Positions 1 to 7,512 of a DNA stretch of 42,961 nucleotides are shown here, in pieces (positions within the stretch are counted from its first letter, which is position 1; the number at the start of each line of letters is the position of its first letter). Source of the stretch: a virus; the IMG/VR virus record IMGVR_UViG_3300042876_001159, positions 1 to 42,961 of that record, one strand, 5' to 3'. The notes under the pieces were generated by a model. It made no database searches and was not told where the DNA came from. It worked only from the letters and a program-made list of their open reading frames with translations. The position numbers and the translations under genes are program-made.

Positions 1-618
1 ATGGCGCTGGCCTTCACGAAGATCAAGATCAGCAAGAACGACGGCGTGCATCTCCATTGGACGGAGAAGCGCGACAACGGCCACGAGCTGGAGGCGAAGC
101 TCCGCTCCGCCGATGATCCGAGCCCGGAGTTCGTGACCGCGCTGCAGGCGCTGGCGCCGTGGGTGACCGACCTCCTTGGGCTGGGCAACACGTGGCTCGA
201 CGGACTCGTCGTGCTGTCCGTCTCCTTCACCGAAGAGGAGTCGGGCACGATCGGACTGGTGGTTACGTCCGCCAAGCAGATCAGCCTGGGGTCAAGCGTC
301 GTCGCGACCGCGATCCTCAACACCCCGTACTGCCCCGAAGAGCGCAACGAGGAGACGATCTGGCCCTCGTGGCTCTACAAGGCAGTCAAGGAGCTCGAGC
401 ACCAGGCGCGCGAGTTCCGCGAAGGGCGCGCTCGCGCGCAGGCCGATCTCTTCGGCGAGTCGACGTCGGGCGCTGGCACTGATCCCGCCACGATCGTGAC
501 GCTCACGGGCGAGAATCGGCGCGATATCGAGCGCGAACTGGCGCGCCATCGAAGCCTCGACGAGTACCGGGCCCAACGCACTGGTCGCGACGCCGCGGCT
601 GGCCGGGAGGACGAGTAA
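1..618 (+). CDS. Phage early-region protein of unknown function
   Basis: A 205-residue protein I do not recognise. The ATG is the first base of the window, so its ribosome site is unseen and the true start could lie further left. The N-terminal half looks like a compact alpha/beta domain; the C-terminal third (from about residue 130) is charged and helical, with an E/R-rich tail. Its TAA overlaps the next ATG by one base, so it belongs to the same rightward early operon. Position ahead of replication genes suggests a DNA-metabolism or accessory early role, but this is inference only. Confidence 0.6.
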   Translation: MALAFTKIKISKNDGVHLHWTEKRDNGHELEAKLRSADDPSPEFVTALQALAPWVTDLLGLGNTWLDGLVVLSVSFTEEESGTIGLVVTSAKQISLGSSVVATAILNTPYCPEERNEETIWPSWLYKAVKELEHQAREFREGRARAQADLFGESTSGAGTDPATIVTLTGENRRDIERELARHRSLDEYRAQRTGRDAAAGREDE

Positions 619-1043
619 TGGACGCCTACCTGCACGAGCTCGATCGCGGCCGCGCCCCGAAGCGGGCGCGCGAGACCGACCACAGCACCGGCGATCTGTT
701 CGCCGCTGCGGCGGTTGCGACCCCGCCGAAGCCGGAGCACCACGCCACGCGCGCGGCGGACTCCGTCCTCGGAAACAAGCTGCTCTCCCTCCTCACGCCG
801 ATCGCGGTCGAGCTGCTCGATCGAGAGCAAGCCGCGGGCGTCACCGTCGCCGAGGTCCGCCTCGAGGCCGATCGCCGCGGTCTGCTCGCAAACGACGGTA
901 AGGAATCGCTCGACGCGTTGGGCGCGCTGTTCCGTCGCATCCCCGGCGCGGTCGCCAGCGGCCGCACGCGCCGCGCGCCCGCAGGCCTCGAGGTCAGTCA
1001 CGGGAATCGGCACACGGTCTGGGTGTGGAGGAAGTTCGCATGA
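618..1043 (+). CDS. Early-region protein, possible winged-helix type
   Basis: A 141-residue protein. A GGGAGG ribosome site at 604-609 sits 8 nt before the ATG. After a disordered, charged N-terminus (residues 1-50), residues 51-135 contain helices followed by a basic stretch rich in Arg and a short strand ending HTVWVWRKF, a pattern seen in winged-helix DNA-binding folds. The family is unrecognised and DNA binding is a guess. It shares one base with the upstream stop and four with the downstream start. Confidence 0.6.
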   Translation: MDAYLHELDRGRAPKRARETDHSTGDLFAAAAVATPPKPEHHATRAADSVLGNKLLSLLTPIAVELLDREQAAGVTVAEVRLEADRRGLLANDGKESLDALGALFRRIPGAVASGRTRRAPAGLEVSHGNRHTVWVWRKFA

Positions 1044-1606
1044 GCGCCCCGACGCTGGACGAGTTGATCGCGGAAGCCGAGCGCCAAGAGTCTCTCGAGC
1101 GCAAGACGCTCGCGCAGTACGAAGCTGTTCTGCAGCCCGGGCATCCCGAGTTAGTTCGAGGGCGACTCTCCCTGCAGCACACCGTTGCCAAAAGCGCCGC
1201 CCTGGTCGCCGCCCTGTGCGAGCTGCGCAACGTGGTAACGGCGTGCGAGGACGTGGCACCCGACAACGTGGCACGCATCGCCGGAGCAACAGTCGATGAA
1301 GACCTCGATCGATACCTCATCATCGGGGAGAGCGGCGTCCCGATTCTTGAGGCGGATGAGCCGGCAGAGGTTGTGCGGCGCCTGAATGAGCTGTGGACAG
1401 AGGTGAGCGATCTCTTCGAACGCGAGTCCACACGGGCAAAGGCTGCCGAGGCTGAGCTGCAGCGACTGCAGAAGCTCCTGGCTGACGCGGCCAACGTCTT
1501 GGATCCCAACTTGGGCTCCACTTCGCTGAATCTGTCCAGCCCGGACGTGCGACAGCTTCGCGAGGGAATGCTGGCCGCCTCCCGAGGCGAGGTGGCCCGT
1601 GGCTGA
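1040..1606 (+). CDS. Hypothetical helical early protein
   Basis: A 188-residue protein, predicted mostly helical with a coiled-coil-like segment at about residues 125-160 (runs of Glu, Ala and Leu in heptad-like spacing). ATG 1040 is preferred over GTG 1025 because GGAGGAAG lies just upstream of it and it forms an ATGA overlap with the previous stop. No recognised domain; no cysteine pairs or membrane segment. It is part of the tightly packed early operon. Confidence 0.6.
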   Translation: MSAPTLDELIAEAERQESLERKTLAQYEAVLQPGHPELVRGRLSLQHTVAKSAALVAALCELRNVVTACEDVAPDNVARIAGATVDEDLDRYLIIGESGVPILEADEPAEVVRRLNELWTEVSDLFERESTRAKAAEAELQRLQKLLADAANVLDPNLGSTSLNLSSPDVRQLREGMLAASRGEVARG

Positions 1607-2300
1607 GCGCCCGATCCTGTTCAGCGGGCCGATGGTCCGCGCGATCCTCGCTGGCCGCAAGACGCAGACGCGGCGCGTGCCCGTGGTGACAAGCTGCGGT
1701 GTTCGCCTGCCGGCGCTGGTAGGCGCCGATGATCGCCCCGCACCGGCCCGGTGCCCCTACGGCTCTGTCGGCGATCTGCTGTGGGTGCGCGAGACGTGGC
1801 AGCAGTTCTTCGACGACGAGATGCCGACCGGTCGGCCACGCGGACCACGGGGCACGTTGGGATCCCCCGCAACGCCCTCGCGCACGTCGAGCGTCTTCTA
1901 TCGCGCAGACGGCGAGGATATCCCGCAGGACACGTTCGGGCATCCACGCTGGATGTCCTCGATCCATATGCCGCGCTGGGCGTCGCGGCTCACACTCGAA
2001 GTGACTGGCGTCCGCGTCGAGCGGTTGCAGGACATCACCGAAGCTGATGCCGAGGCAGAGGGGTTGTCGAAGCTGACCAAGGACGGCGGCCGTGTCTGGA
2101 AGTACGGCATTCCGGACTCCGACGGGTTGCCCGGCAACGACGACGACGGGTGGCCGTGGATCGACTGGCAGAAGGACCCGAGGGTCGCGTTCCGCCAACT
2201 ATGGGACTCCATCAACGCCGATCGCGGCGCCGGCTGGGACGCGCACCCGTGGGTGTGGGTGATCGAGTTCGCCAGCGTCTCGGAGGTGGTCCGTGGCTGA
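1599..2300 (+). CDS. ASCH-like phage protein ('morphogenetic' type)
   Basis: A 233-residue protein with a GTG start. It opens with the pattern RPILFSGPMVRAILAGRKTQ, followed by CPYGSVGDLLWVRETW at about residue 48, the hallmark of a large family of phage proteins variously annotated as ASCH-domain or morphogenetic proteins. ASCH folds are PUA-like and bind RNA or modified nucleotides, but no activity is established for this phage branch. A second conserved block (SIHMPRWASRLTLEVTGVRVERLQ) lies near residue 125, and the C-terminal W-rich segment ends WVWVIEF. Family assignment is confident, function is not. Confidence 0.75.
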   Translation: MAERPILFSGPMVRAILAGRKTQTRRVPVVTSCGVRLPALVGADDRPAPARCPYGSVGDLLWVRETWQQFFDDEMPTGRPRGPRGTLGSPATPSRTSSVFYRADGEDIPQDTFGHPRWMSSIHMPRWASRLTLEVTGVRVERLQDITEADAEAEGLSKLTKDGGRVWKYGIPDSDGLPGNDDDGWPWIDWQKDPRVAFRQLWDSINADRGAGWDAHPWVWVIEFASVSEVVRG

Positions 2301-2697
2301 GCGCCCGCACCTCTTCGCGGTCCCGAAGTCGAACGCGCGCGCCATCGAGATGCTGAAGGGCTTGCAGGAGTCCGATGAGGCGACCGCCCTCGTGAGCGGC
2401 GCGGTCGCGACCCTGCTGCGCGCCGACCTGTCGTCCGTCGTGCACACCACCTCGACCGAGCTCGAGGAGATCGGCGCCCTGGTCGATGAGCGGCTGATCC
2501 CGATGCACGACGTCGGCTACGCCGAGACGCTGCGCGCAGCCGATGCGCTCGTGCGGCTCTGGCCGGAGTACCTCGCGCTGCGCGCCGCCGTGTTCGGCGA
2601 TGTGACCGCCCCTGCCGCGGTGCCAGCGCCCCGCCCCTTCCTGCGCCCGTTGGGCGCGACCCCCCTCGATGCCGGTGACGCGCCGGCAGGAGTCTGA
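2293..2697 (+). CDS. Hypothetical early protein
   Basis: A 134-residue protein starting GTG, with GGAGGTGG a few bases upstream. Residues 10-105 are predicted helical; the C-terminal 30 residues are Pro/Ala-rich and look disordered. I do not recognise it. Its first codons and leader repeat those of the upstream ASCH-like gene almost exactly, which suggests a small junction duplication rather than homology of the proteins, since the rest differs. Confidence 0.55.
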   Translation: MAERPHLFAVPKSNARAIEMLKGLQESDEATALVSGAVATLLRADLSSVVHTTSTELEEIGALVDERLIPMHDVGYAETLRAADALVRLWPEYLALRAAVFGDVTAPAAVPAPRPFLRPLGATPLDAGDAPAGV

Positions 2698-2698
2698 C

Positions 2699-2896
2699 AT
2701 GCGTGTGAAGGTCCCCGGAGTGAAGCTGAGCGCAGCCGCTGCGCGCGAAGCGGCGTCGTGGCGCAGCCTGCGACCCAAGGGCATGAGCGGCCGTCAGTGG
2801 CGGAAGATGCGCAAGCGCGAGCAGCTGCTCACGCCGAAGAAGGCGCGCCGGGCGTGCTACGAGCGCCACGGCTTCTACGGCCGCACGGAGGGCTGA
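2699..2896 (+). CDS. Small basic protein
   Basis: A 65-residue, strongly basic protein (many Arg/Lys, ending near ERHGFYGR). The ATG at 2699 follows a GCAGGAG ribosome site; an in-frame ATG at 2669 has no comparable site. The composition suggests nucleic-acid binding, but there is no recognised motif. It lies between two other small early genes with short gaps. Confidence 0.5.
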   Translation: MRVKVPGVKLSAAAAREAASWRSLRPKGMSGRQWRKMRKREQLLTPKKARRACYERHGFYGRTEG

Positions 2897-2898
2897 CC

Positions 2899-3153
2899 AT
2901 GGATCCGCGTCCATTCGTTCGCCCCCTGATCGAGATCCCGCCTCAGATCTACACGCTCCTGTGGATCCTCGTGGCCGTGTTTGTCGGTTCCCTCGTGCAC
3001 TTGGCCTACACGGTCTGGCAGCGGCGCCAGGAGAAGCTGCAAGCGTACCGCGGCCTCACGCTGGATCGTGCCCGAGCCCGCGAGGAAGAGCGCGTGGCCC
3101 GGCTTCGCGCTGAGGCCGAGCGTCGCCGTCAGCTGGAGGGCCCTGCGCAATGA
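2899..3153 (+). CDS. Small membrane protein with coiled-coil tail
   Basis: An 84-residue protein. A single hydrophobic segment at about residues 16-38 (IYTLLWILVAVFVGSLVHLA) is followed by a long charged, Arg/Glu/Ala-rich helix. The layout resembles small phage inner-membrane proteins. GGAGGG at 2887-2892 sits 6 nt upstream of ATG. An earlier in-frame start is possible but would overlap the previous gene by over 100 nt. Function unknown. Confidence 0.55.
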   Translation: MDPRPFVRPLIEIPPQIYTLLWILVAVFVGSLVHLAYTVWQRRQEKLQAYRGLTLDRARAREEERVARLRAEAERRRQLEGPAQ

Positions 3154-3428
3154 GCTTCGTCCCCCAAGTGATTCAGAAGGATCTAGCCGTCGTGAAGGAC
3201 GACACCGGTCGGATCGTCGCGACGTGCGTCCTGCACGGTGGGCTGCGCTTCACGTCGGCAGCGCTCGCGCAGTTCGCGAAAGTCTGTGAGGGCGCGACGT
3301 GTCAGCCGGATCCTGTTGTGCGTCAGTCGCTAGAGGAATGGGCGAAGGCACAGCGCGCGCAGCGTATCGATCGGTTCGCTGATCCGAACGATCCGCCGTT
3401 TCACGAGTTCGCACAGGCGCGCCGCTGA
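3150..3428 (+). CDS. Hypothetical protein
   Basis: A 92-residue protein overlapping the upstream gene by four bases (ATGA) and sharing one base with the replication gene downstream. The N-terminal half reads as short strands around a single Cys (VATCVLHGGLRF); the C-terminal half is a charged helix. No family recognised. Its place directly before the replication gene suggests co-expression with it. Confidence 0.55.
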   Translation: MSFVPQVIQKDLAVVKDDTGRIVATCVLHGGLRFTSAALAQFAKVCEGATCQPDPVVRQSLEEWAKAQRAQRIDRFADPNDPPFHEFAQARR

Positions 3429-4387
3429 TGCCACCACGCAAGACCGCTAAGAAGCCCCCGCTGAGCTGGTTCCCGCTGGGCCCGCTCGACTGGTTGAAGC
3501 TGTCGGCCGGCCTGCTGCCGCAGGAGGCTGGCGCGCTGATGAACCTGATGATGGCCGCATTCGGTGAGATCGACGAGCCCTGCACGATCCCGGCAGAGCC
3601 CGCGCGCCTCCATCTGATGAGTGGGCTGGGTGCGTCCTGGGCGATGCACGCCGATCGCGTGCTGCACGGCTGGGAGCGCACCGAGTCGGGTCGGCTGCGG
3701 CACACCTGGCTGTATCAGCGCTGGCAGGAGCAGATGGAGAAGGCGAGCGCGCGGCGCACCGCCGGGAAGGCTGGCGCGGACCGGAAGTGGCGCGGCAAGC
3801 GGGCCCAGACCGAGCTCGAGCTGAGCCCCGAGCCTGCCGCGGCGCAGGCCTCGGCGCCGACGAACGCGGAGCTCGCGCGGGATAGCATTGCCATCCCAAA
3901 TGATGGCAATGCCATGCAAAACGATGGCATTGCCATCGATTTGGCATGCAGAGGTTTAAGAGGTGGTGCTCCTCCTTCGGAGGAGAGCACCACCCCCACG
4001 CACGCGAAGGCGCGCGAGGGGGCGCTTGAGGCGCCCCTCGCGGCCCTCGCGGCGCGGGGCCCCGACGACCCAGACGTGGCCGCGGCCGAGCGCTGGATCG
4101 CGGATCGTGCGGCCGACCGCGCGGATCTCGCGCAGGCGGTCGAGCAGGCGCTCACGGCGTTGCTCGGTCCACCACCCGCCGCGCACGGCAGCTCGGCCAG
4201 TGCGCGGCACGCCCATCGCAGTGCGCTCGCGTTTCGCGATCGCCGACGACGGGAGATTCGCCAGGAGCTGCTGCTCGAGCGACACGCCGAGTATCGCGCC
4301 GAGCGATCTCACGCGGGGCCACGTCACGCCAGCGGACCGGAGCCAACGCCGGTCGGGCGACTCGCGGTCGCCGGCGGTGCCCGATGA
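3428..4387 (+). CDS. DUF1376/YdaU-type phage replication protein
   Basis: A 319-residue protein. The N-terminal domain (residues 13-110) has the layout of DUF1376: SWFPLGPLDWLKL, then LLPQEAGALMNLMM, then a short wHTH-like block ending in a W-containing strand. It is followed by the family's typical RRTAGKAGADRKWRGK segment (about 107-122) and an Asn/Ala/Met-rich linker. Such proteins sit at replication initiator positions in many prophages. The linker DNA (3881-3994) carries inverted repeats and a strong hairpin and could be the phage origin, as lambda ori lies inside gene O. The C-terminus (about 195-319) is Ala/Arg-rich and divergent. Family likely, exact role inferred. Confidence 0.7.
   Translation: MPPRKTAKKPPLSWFPLGPLDWLKLSAGLLPQEAGALMNLMMAAFGEIDEPCTIPAEPARLHLMSGLGASWAMHADRVLHGWERTESGRLRHTWLYQRWQEQMEKASARRTAGKAGADRKWRGKRAQTELELSPEPAAAQASAPTNAELARDSIAIPNDGNAMQNDGIAIDLACRGLRGGAPPSEESTTPTHAKAREGALEAPLAALAARGPDDPDVAAAERWIADRAADRADLAQAVEQALTALLGPPPAAHGSSASARHAHRSALAFRDRRRREIRQELLLERHAEYRAERSHAGPRHASGPEPTPVGRLAVAGGAR
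3881..3994. repeat. Iteron-like inverted repeats and hairpin inside the replication gene (candidate ori)
   Basis: GATGGCAATGCCAT (3902-3915) and ATGGCATTGCCATC (3924-3937) are a perfect 14-bp inverted repeat with an 8-nt loop. A third related copy, GATAGCATTGCCATC, lies at 3881-3895 and a partial one (TTGGCATGC) at 3941-3949. Just after comes a hairpin with arms 3962-3975 and 3979-3994, 14 pairs with a 2-nt bulge (3986-3987) and a 3-nt loop. The repeat stretch is markedly A+T-richer than its surroundings. Origin function is inferred from the lambda O precedent. Confidence 0.5.
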
Positions 4388-4878
4388 GCGCCACGTCGAG
4401 CGTGATTAGTCACGCGATGATGTTCGCGGTCGGCGCTGTCGTCGGGATGGGCGGGCTGGTGCTGCTGTTCGCCGCAGAGGCGCGCGGCCTCCTGCACGAA
4501 CCGAGCGGCGAGATCCCGGAGGAGCCGGCGATTCGAGCAACAGCCACGGTCGATCGCCCGGACGCGCCTGAGCCCACGGAGGCGGATGACGACGTCGCCG
4601 CGCGCATGCTCGACGGAGTCGCAGTGGAGATCGCGCCTGGCGAAGTGCCGATCGTCGGCGATCGGCTCCGCTACGTGTTCCCGCTGAACACCGAGCCGAC
4701 GCGTCAGGCGTCGCATCAGCTCGCGGACCTCCTCGTCGTCCTGCTCACGCAGCTCGAGATTCACGGCAAGCGCCACGGCTACGGGCAGACGGCTGCGAAC
4801 ATGGTGCAGCTGCGGCTGCGCGCCGAAGCGCTGCGCGCTGAGCTCTCGCCGGCACAGCCCGAGGAGTCTCCGGTATGA
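4384..4878 (+). CDS. Membrane-anchored hypothetical protein
   Basis: A 164-residue protein with one hydrophobic segment at residues 8-31 (gly/ala/val-rich), a disordered acidic linker (about 35-75) and a helical C-terminal domain (about 95-155). It overlaps the genes on both sides by four bases (ATGA). Not recognised. The anchored topology in a replication-region operon is unusual but carries no clear functional message. Confidence 0.55.
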   Translation: MSATSSVISHAMMFAVGAVVGMGGLVLLFAAEARGLLHEPSGEIPEEPAIRATATVDRPDAPEPTEADDDVAARMLDGVAVEIAPGEVPIVGDRLRYVFPLNTEPTRQASHQLADLLVVLLTQLEIHGKRHGYGQTAANMVQLRLRAEALRAELSPAQPEESPV

Positions 4879-5447
4879 GGGGCGTCCGTCGACTGATCCC
4901 AGCCCCCGTGGTCGAAGGCCTGCAGCTCGGCCCTAACTCGCCACTGCTGCAGCACCCCACGCGTCGGCCCCAGACCCGCGAAGAGGACGAACAGATCGCC
5001 CTCGTGCGGATGATCTTCGGACCCGCGCGAAAGGGTGAACCGTACACGGAGCCGCTGCCGGGCCTGCCGCGTGATCTCCGATTCCTCGCCGCCGTGCCGA
5101 ACGGCGGCGGGCGATCCGCCGCGCAGGCGGGACGATTCAAAGCCCAAGGCGTGCGCCGTGGCTATCCGGATCTCATCCTCGATGTCGCGCGCGGCGGCTG
5201 GCACGGCTTGCGCCTCGAGTTCAAGCCGACAGATGGCCCGAAGCCGAGGCCTGAGCAGACCGGCTGGCTCGAGGAGCTGGGGGCGCAGGGCTATTGCGCC
5301 GCCAGTGCGCGAGGGGTCGACGCCGCGTTCGCGTTGCTACTGCGCTACGTGCAGCTCAGTTGCAGCGCGGTCGGCCCCTGCGAAGACTGCGCGGCGACGC
5401 TCGCCCAGCTCCCAGGCGTGACGCTGCACGGGATGGTGCGACCGTGA
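4875..5447 (+). CDS. VRR-NUC domain nuclease
   Basis: A 190-residue protein. Residues 72-155 match the VRR-NUC fold, a PD-(D/E)XK nuclease branch found in phage Holliday-junction resolvase-like enzymes: AVPNGGGRS, then GVRRGYPDLIL with the catalytic Asp, then LRLEFK supplying the Glu-x-Lys pair, then PEQTGWLEELGAQGY and a final helix. All expected catalytic residues are present. The likely role is cutting branched DNA during replication or before packaging. GAGGAG at 4861-4866 precedes the ATG. A C-terminal extension with three Cys (about 159-173) is not typical for the domain. Confidence 0.8.
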   Translation: MRGVRRLIPAPVVEGLQLGPNSPLLQHPTRRPQTREEDEQIALVRMIFGPARKGEPYTEPLPGLPRDLRFLAAVPNGGGRSAAQAGRFKAQGVRRGYPDLILDVARGGWHGLRLEFKPTDGPKPRPEQTGWLEELGAQGYCAASARGVDAAFALLLRYVQLSCSAVGPCEDCAATLAQLPGVTLHGMVRP

Positions 5448-5830
5448 GCCGCGGCCGTGCGTGGCCAACGCTCCGCCAGCACGCAGTCGTCGCCGGCGTG
5501 CTCGCGGACGTGATTGTCGACGGCAAGGTCGACGTGAGTCTGCGGGTCGCGCCTGGCGTGGTGCTGCCCTACCCGCTCGAGCCATTCGACGAGCCAACCG
5601 CTGTCGAGGCAATGGTGCGGACTGGCGCGGCGCTCAAGGCTCTCGCGCGCACCACCAACACGGACGAGTGGCCGACTGCCCTCGAGATGGACCGGGCGAT
5701 TGTGCAGGCCCGCGAGCGTGGCGATCTGCAAACGCTGCGCGTGGTGTCTGCACTGCGCCGGCTGACATCGGTGATGGCCGAGGCCTCGCTGCTCGCGCTA
5801 CCCGAGGAGGAGGACGCTCGTGCGGAGTAG
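5444..5830 (+). CDS. Hypothetical protein
   Basis: A 128-residue protein with a GTG start overlapping the nuclease stop by four bases. It has a central strand-rich part (ADVIVDGKVDVSLRVAPGVVLPY) and a helical C-terminal half. No family recognised. Starts further upstream would run deep into the nuclease gene and are unlikely. Confidence 0.5.
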   Translation: MSRGRAWPTLRQHAVVAGVLADVIVDGKVDVSLRVAPGVVLPYPLEPFDEPTAVEAMVRTGAALKALARTTNTDEWPTALEMDRAIVQARERGDLQTLRVVSALRRLTSVMAEASLLALPEEEDARAE

Positions 5831-6053
5831 TGGCCCACGCATCAAGGATCGCCAAGGTGACGCGATCACCCAAGCGGAGCGCGTCGAGTGGGCGATCGTC
5901 GCGGTGCTCGAGGCCGCACGCCGGCAAGCGGCGCGACCCGACGATCACGTGCTCGTGAGCGCGACCAACGCGCGCGTGAAGGAGCTCGACGACCTTGTGC
6001 AACTCTACCGACGCGTCACCGTTGTAGCTGTCTCCGTCCGCGAGGCCCCGTGA
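5820..6053 (+). CDS. Small hypothetical protein
   Basis: A 77-residue protein with a GTG start preceded by the very strong site GAGGAGGAGG (5804-5814 region). Two helices carry the core (residues 17-65), with a short strand at the end (VTVVAVSV). No family recognised. It overlaps its neighbours by 11 and 4 bases. Confidence 0.5.
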   Translation: MRSSGPRIKDRQGDAITQAERVEWAIVAVLEAARRQAARPDDHVLVSATNARVKELDDLVQLYRRVTVVAVSVREAP

Positions 6054-6787
6054 TCAGAATCGAGTTCGACACCTCGAAAGTCCTGCCGCACCTGCGCGAC
6101 CTACGGCGCAACCAGATCCCGTTCGCGATCGCGCTCACGCTCAACGGCATCGCTGCGGAATCCCTGCGCGGCGTGAAGCAGGTGGTCACGCAGCGTGGTG
6201 GCTACCGCTCCGAGCGCTCCCTCCGATGGGCCCTCGGTGCGCTGCAGTTCTTGCCCGTGCACCGCGCCACCAAAGACAAGCTCGAGGCGCAGATCGGCCT
6301 CTATCCGGGCCTGCGCCACCGCACGCTGCTGCTCCCACTGCGTGAGCGGGGTGGCACGCGCACGCCGGACTGGAGGAGTCCTGGCGTCGGCATCTACGGT
6401 CCACGTGTCGCCGTGCCGTTGCTGCGGCCGATGGACCGCAAGCTCTACCCGGTGAACCTCGGCCTGTCGGCGCGTCGAGCGATCGAGGGCGGGTATCGCG
6501 TGGGCAAGCGGCAGCTCAAGCCGGGCGACGCCTTCGAGCGGCAGCGTAGCCTGCGCGGCAAGCAGCGCACGTGGGTGATGAAGACGGCGAAGGGCCCCAT
6601 CGTGATGCAGCGCGTCGGCAGTGGCAACACGATCAGCGCCCGTCGCCCGCTGTTCGCGCTCAAGTCGACGGTGCCCGTGCCGAAGAAGCCGTTCTTCTTC
6701 GACACCGTGCGTCGAACGGTGCAGCAGCGCGGCGTCGAGATCGGCAACGCGGCGATCGCGCGCGCGTTGGGGACGGCGACGCGATGA
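6050..6787 (+). CDS. Phage structural-type protein (gp10/minor tail-like N-terminus)
   Basis: A 245-residue protein starting GTG in a four-base overlap. The N-terminus (IRIEFDTSKVLPHLRDL, then QIPFAIALTLNGIAAESLRGVK) resembles a family of phage proteins, often annotated as tail or virion assembly proteins, that begin with a strand and an Asn-containing helix of this form. The rest is basic with several Arg/Lys-rich strands. It is placed before the terminase genes, outside the main tail module, which is unusual. Specific function unknown. Confidence 0.5.
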   Translation: MIRIEFDTSKVLPHLRDLRRNQIPFAIALTLNGIAAESLRGVKQVVTQRGGYRSERSLRWALGALQFLPVHRATKDKLEAQIGLYPGLRHRTLLLPLRERGGTRTPDWRSPGVGIYGPRVAVPLLRPMDRKLYPVNLGLSARRAIEGGYRVGKRQLKPGDAFERQRSLRGKQRTWVMKTAKGPIVMQRVGSGNTISARRPLFALKSTVPVPKKPFFFDTVRRTVQQRGVEIGNAAIARALGTATR

Positions 6788-6951
6788 CGACAGGCACCTT
6801 CTGCCTATCACACGGCGGGCGGGTCCTCCCAAGAAAATGGGGGGGAGTGGGAGTCGAGGACCACCGTCCACGCGTAGACGCCAGCGCGCCGGGGGTCACT
6901 GCCGCTTCCGGTTGCCGCGCGACCGCGGGCCTGGGCGCCTGACGCTGGCCG
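6788..6951. other. Candidate cos / packaging initiation region
   Basis: A 164-bp gap immediately upstream of the terminase small subunit gene, where lambda carries cos. It contains GGGTCCTCCC (6821-6830), an A-rich spacer and a run of seven G (6839-6845), a layout I associate with cos regions of lambda-like prophages. A 52-codon frame starting at 6784 crosses it but looks like chance. Assignment is inferred from position and pattern. Confidence 0.4.
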
Positions 6952-7512
6952 GTGCCGACCGTCCCTGACGAGGTCACGCAGATGCAGCTCGCGGAGTGCC
7001 TCGGTCTGGAAGTGCGTCAGATCCGCAACCTCGAGAAGCAAGGCGTCGTCCAACATCTGCGCCGCCGCGGGAACGTCAAGCTCTACTCGCTCGGCGTGAG
7101 TGTACAGCGCTACATCAGTTTTCGGTCGTCAGCCGCCGCCGAGACGTCGCCAAAGGCGCGGATCGAGCGCGCGATGGCCGACGAGGCCGAGGCCCGCGCG
7201 GCGCTCGCGCGCCTTCGCCTCGCGCGCGAGCAGGAGGCCGCCGTCTCCCCCGAGTGGTCGCTGCGGCGCCTGCAGTCAGCGCTCAGCGTGTTCAGCGCGC
7301 AGGTGCTGCAGCTCGCCGGCCAGGCGGGGGTGGACCTGCTCAACCTCCCCGACACGCTGGCCGTCGAGCAAGCGCTGCAGCCGCACCTTGATCGGATCGT
7401 CCGCGACGCCGGCCACGCGCTGATCGCGGATCTCGATCGCGAGGACGACGAGGAGGACCTCGAGCCCGACGAGCCCGACGCCGGCGACGCTGAGGATGAC
7501 GCGGATGACTGA
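6952..7512 (+). CDS. Terminase small subunit (Nu1-like)
   Basis: A 186-residue protein with a GTG start; ATG 6982 is an alternative. Residues 10-50 form a Nu1-type winged helix-turn-helix (QLAECLGLEVRQIRNLEKQG, then KLYSLGVSVQRYI) that would bind cos DNA. The middle (about 60-145) is helical and suited to oligomerisation, and the C-terminus is very acidic (DREDDEEDLEPDEPD). It recognises phage DNA and presents it to the large subunit encoded directly downstream, with which it overlaps. Length agrees with Nu1 (about 180). Confidence 0.85.
   Translation: MPTVPDEVTQMQLAECLGLEVRQIRNLEKQGVVQHLRRRGNVKLYSLGVSVQRYISFRSSAAAETSPKARIERAMADEAEARAALARLRLAREQEAAVSPEWSLRRLQSALSVFSAQVLQLAGQAGVDLLNLPDTLAVEQALQPHLDRIVRDAGHALIADLDREDDEEDLEPDEPDAGDAEDDADD

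Noticed and set aside
6784-6942. 52-codon open frame across the gap before terS
   Set aside because: Low-complexity translation without structure; the DNA features fit a cos region better.
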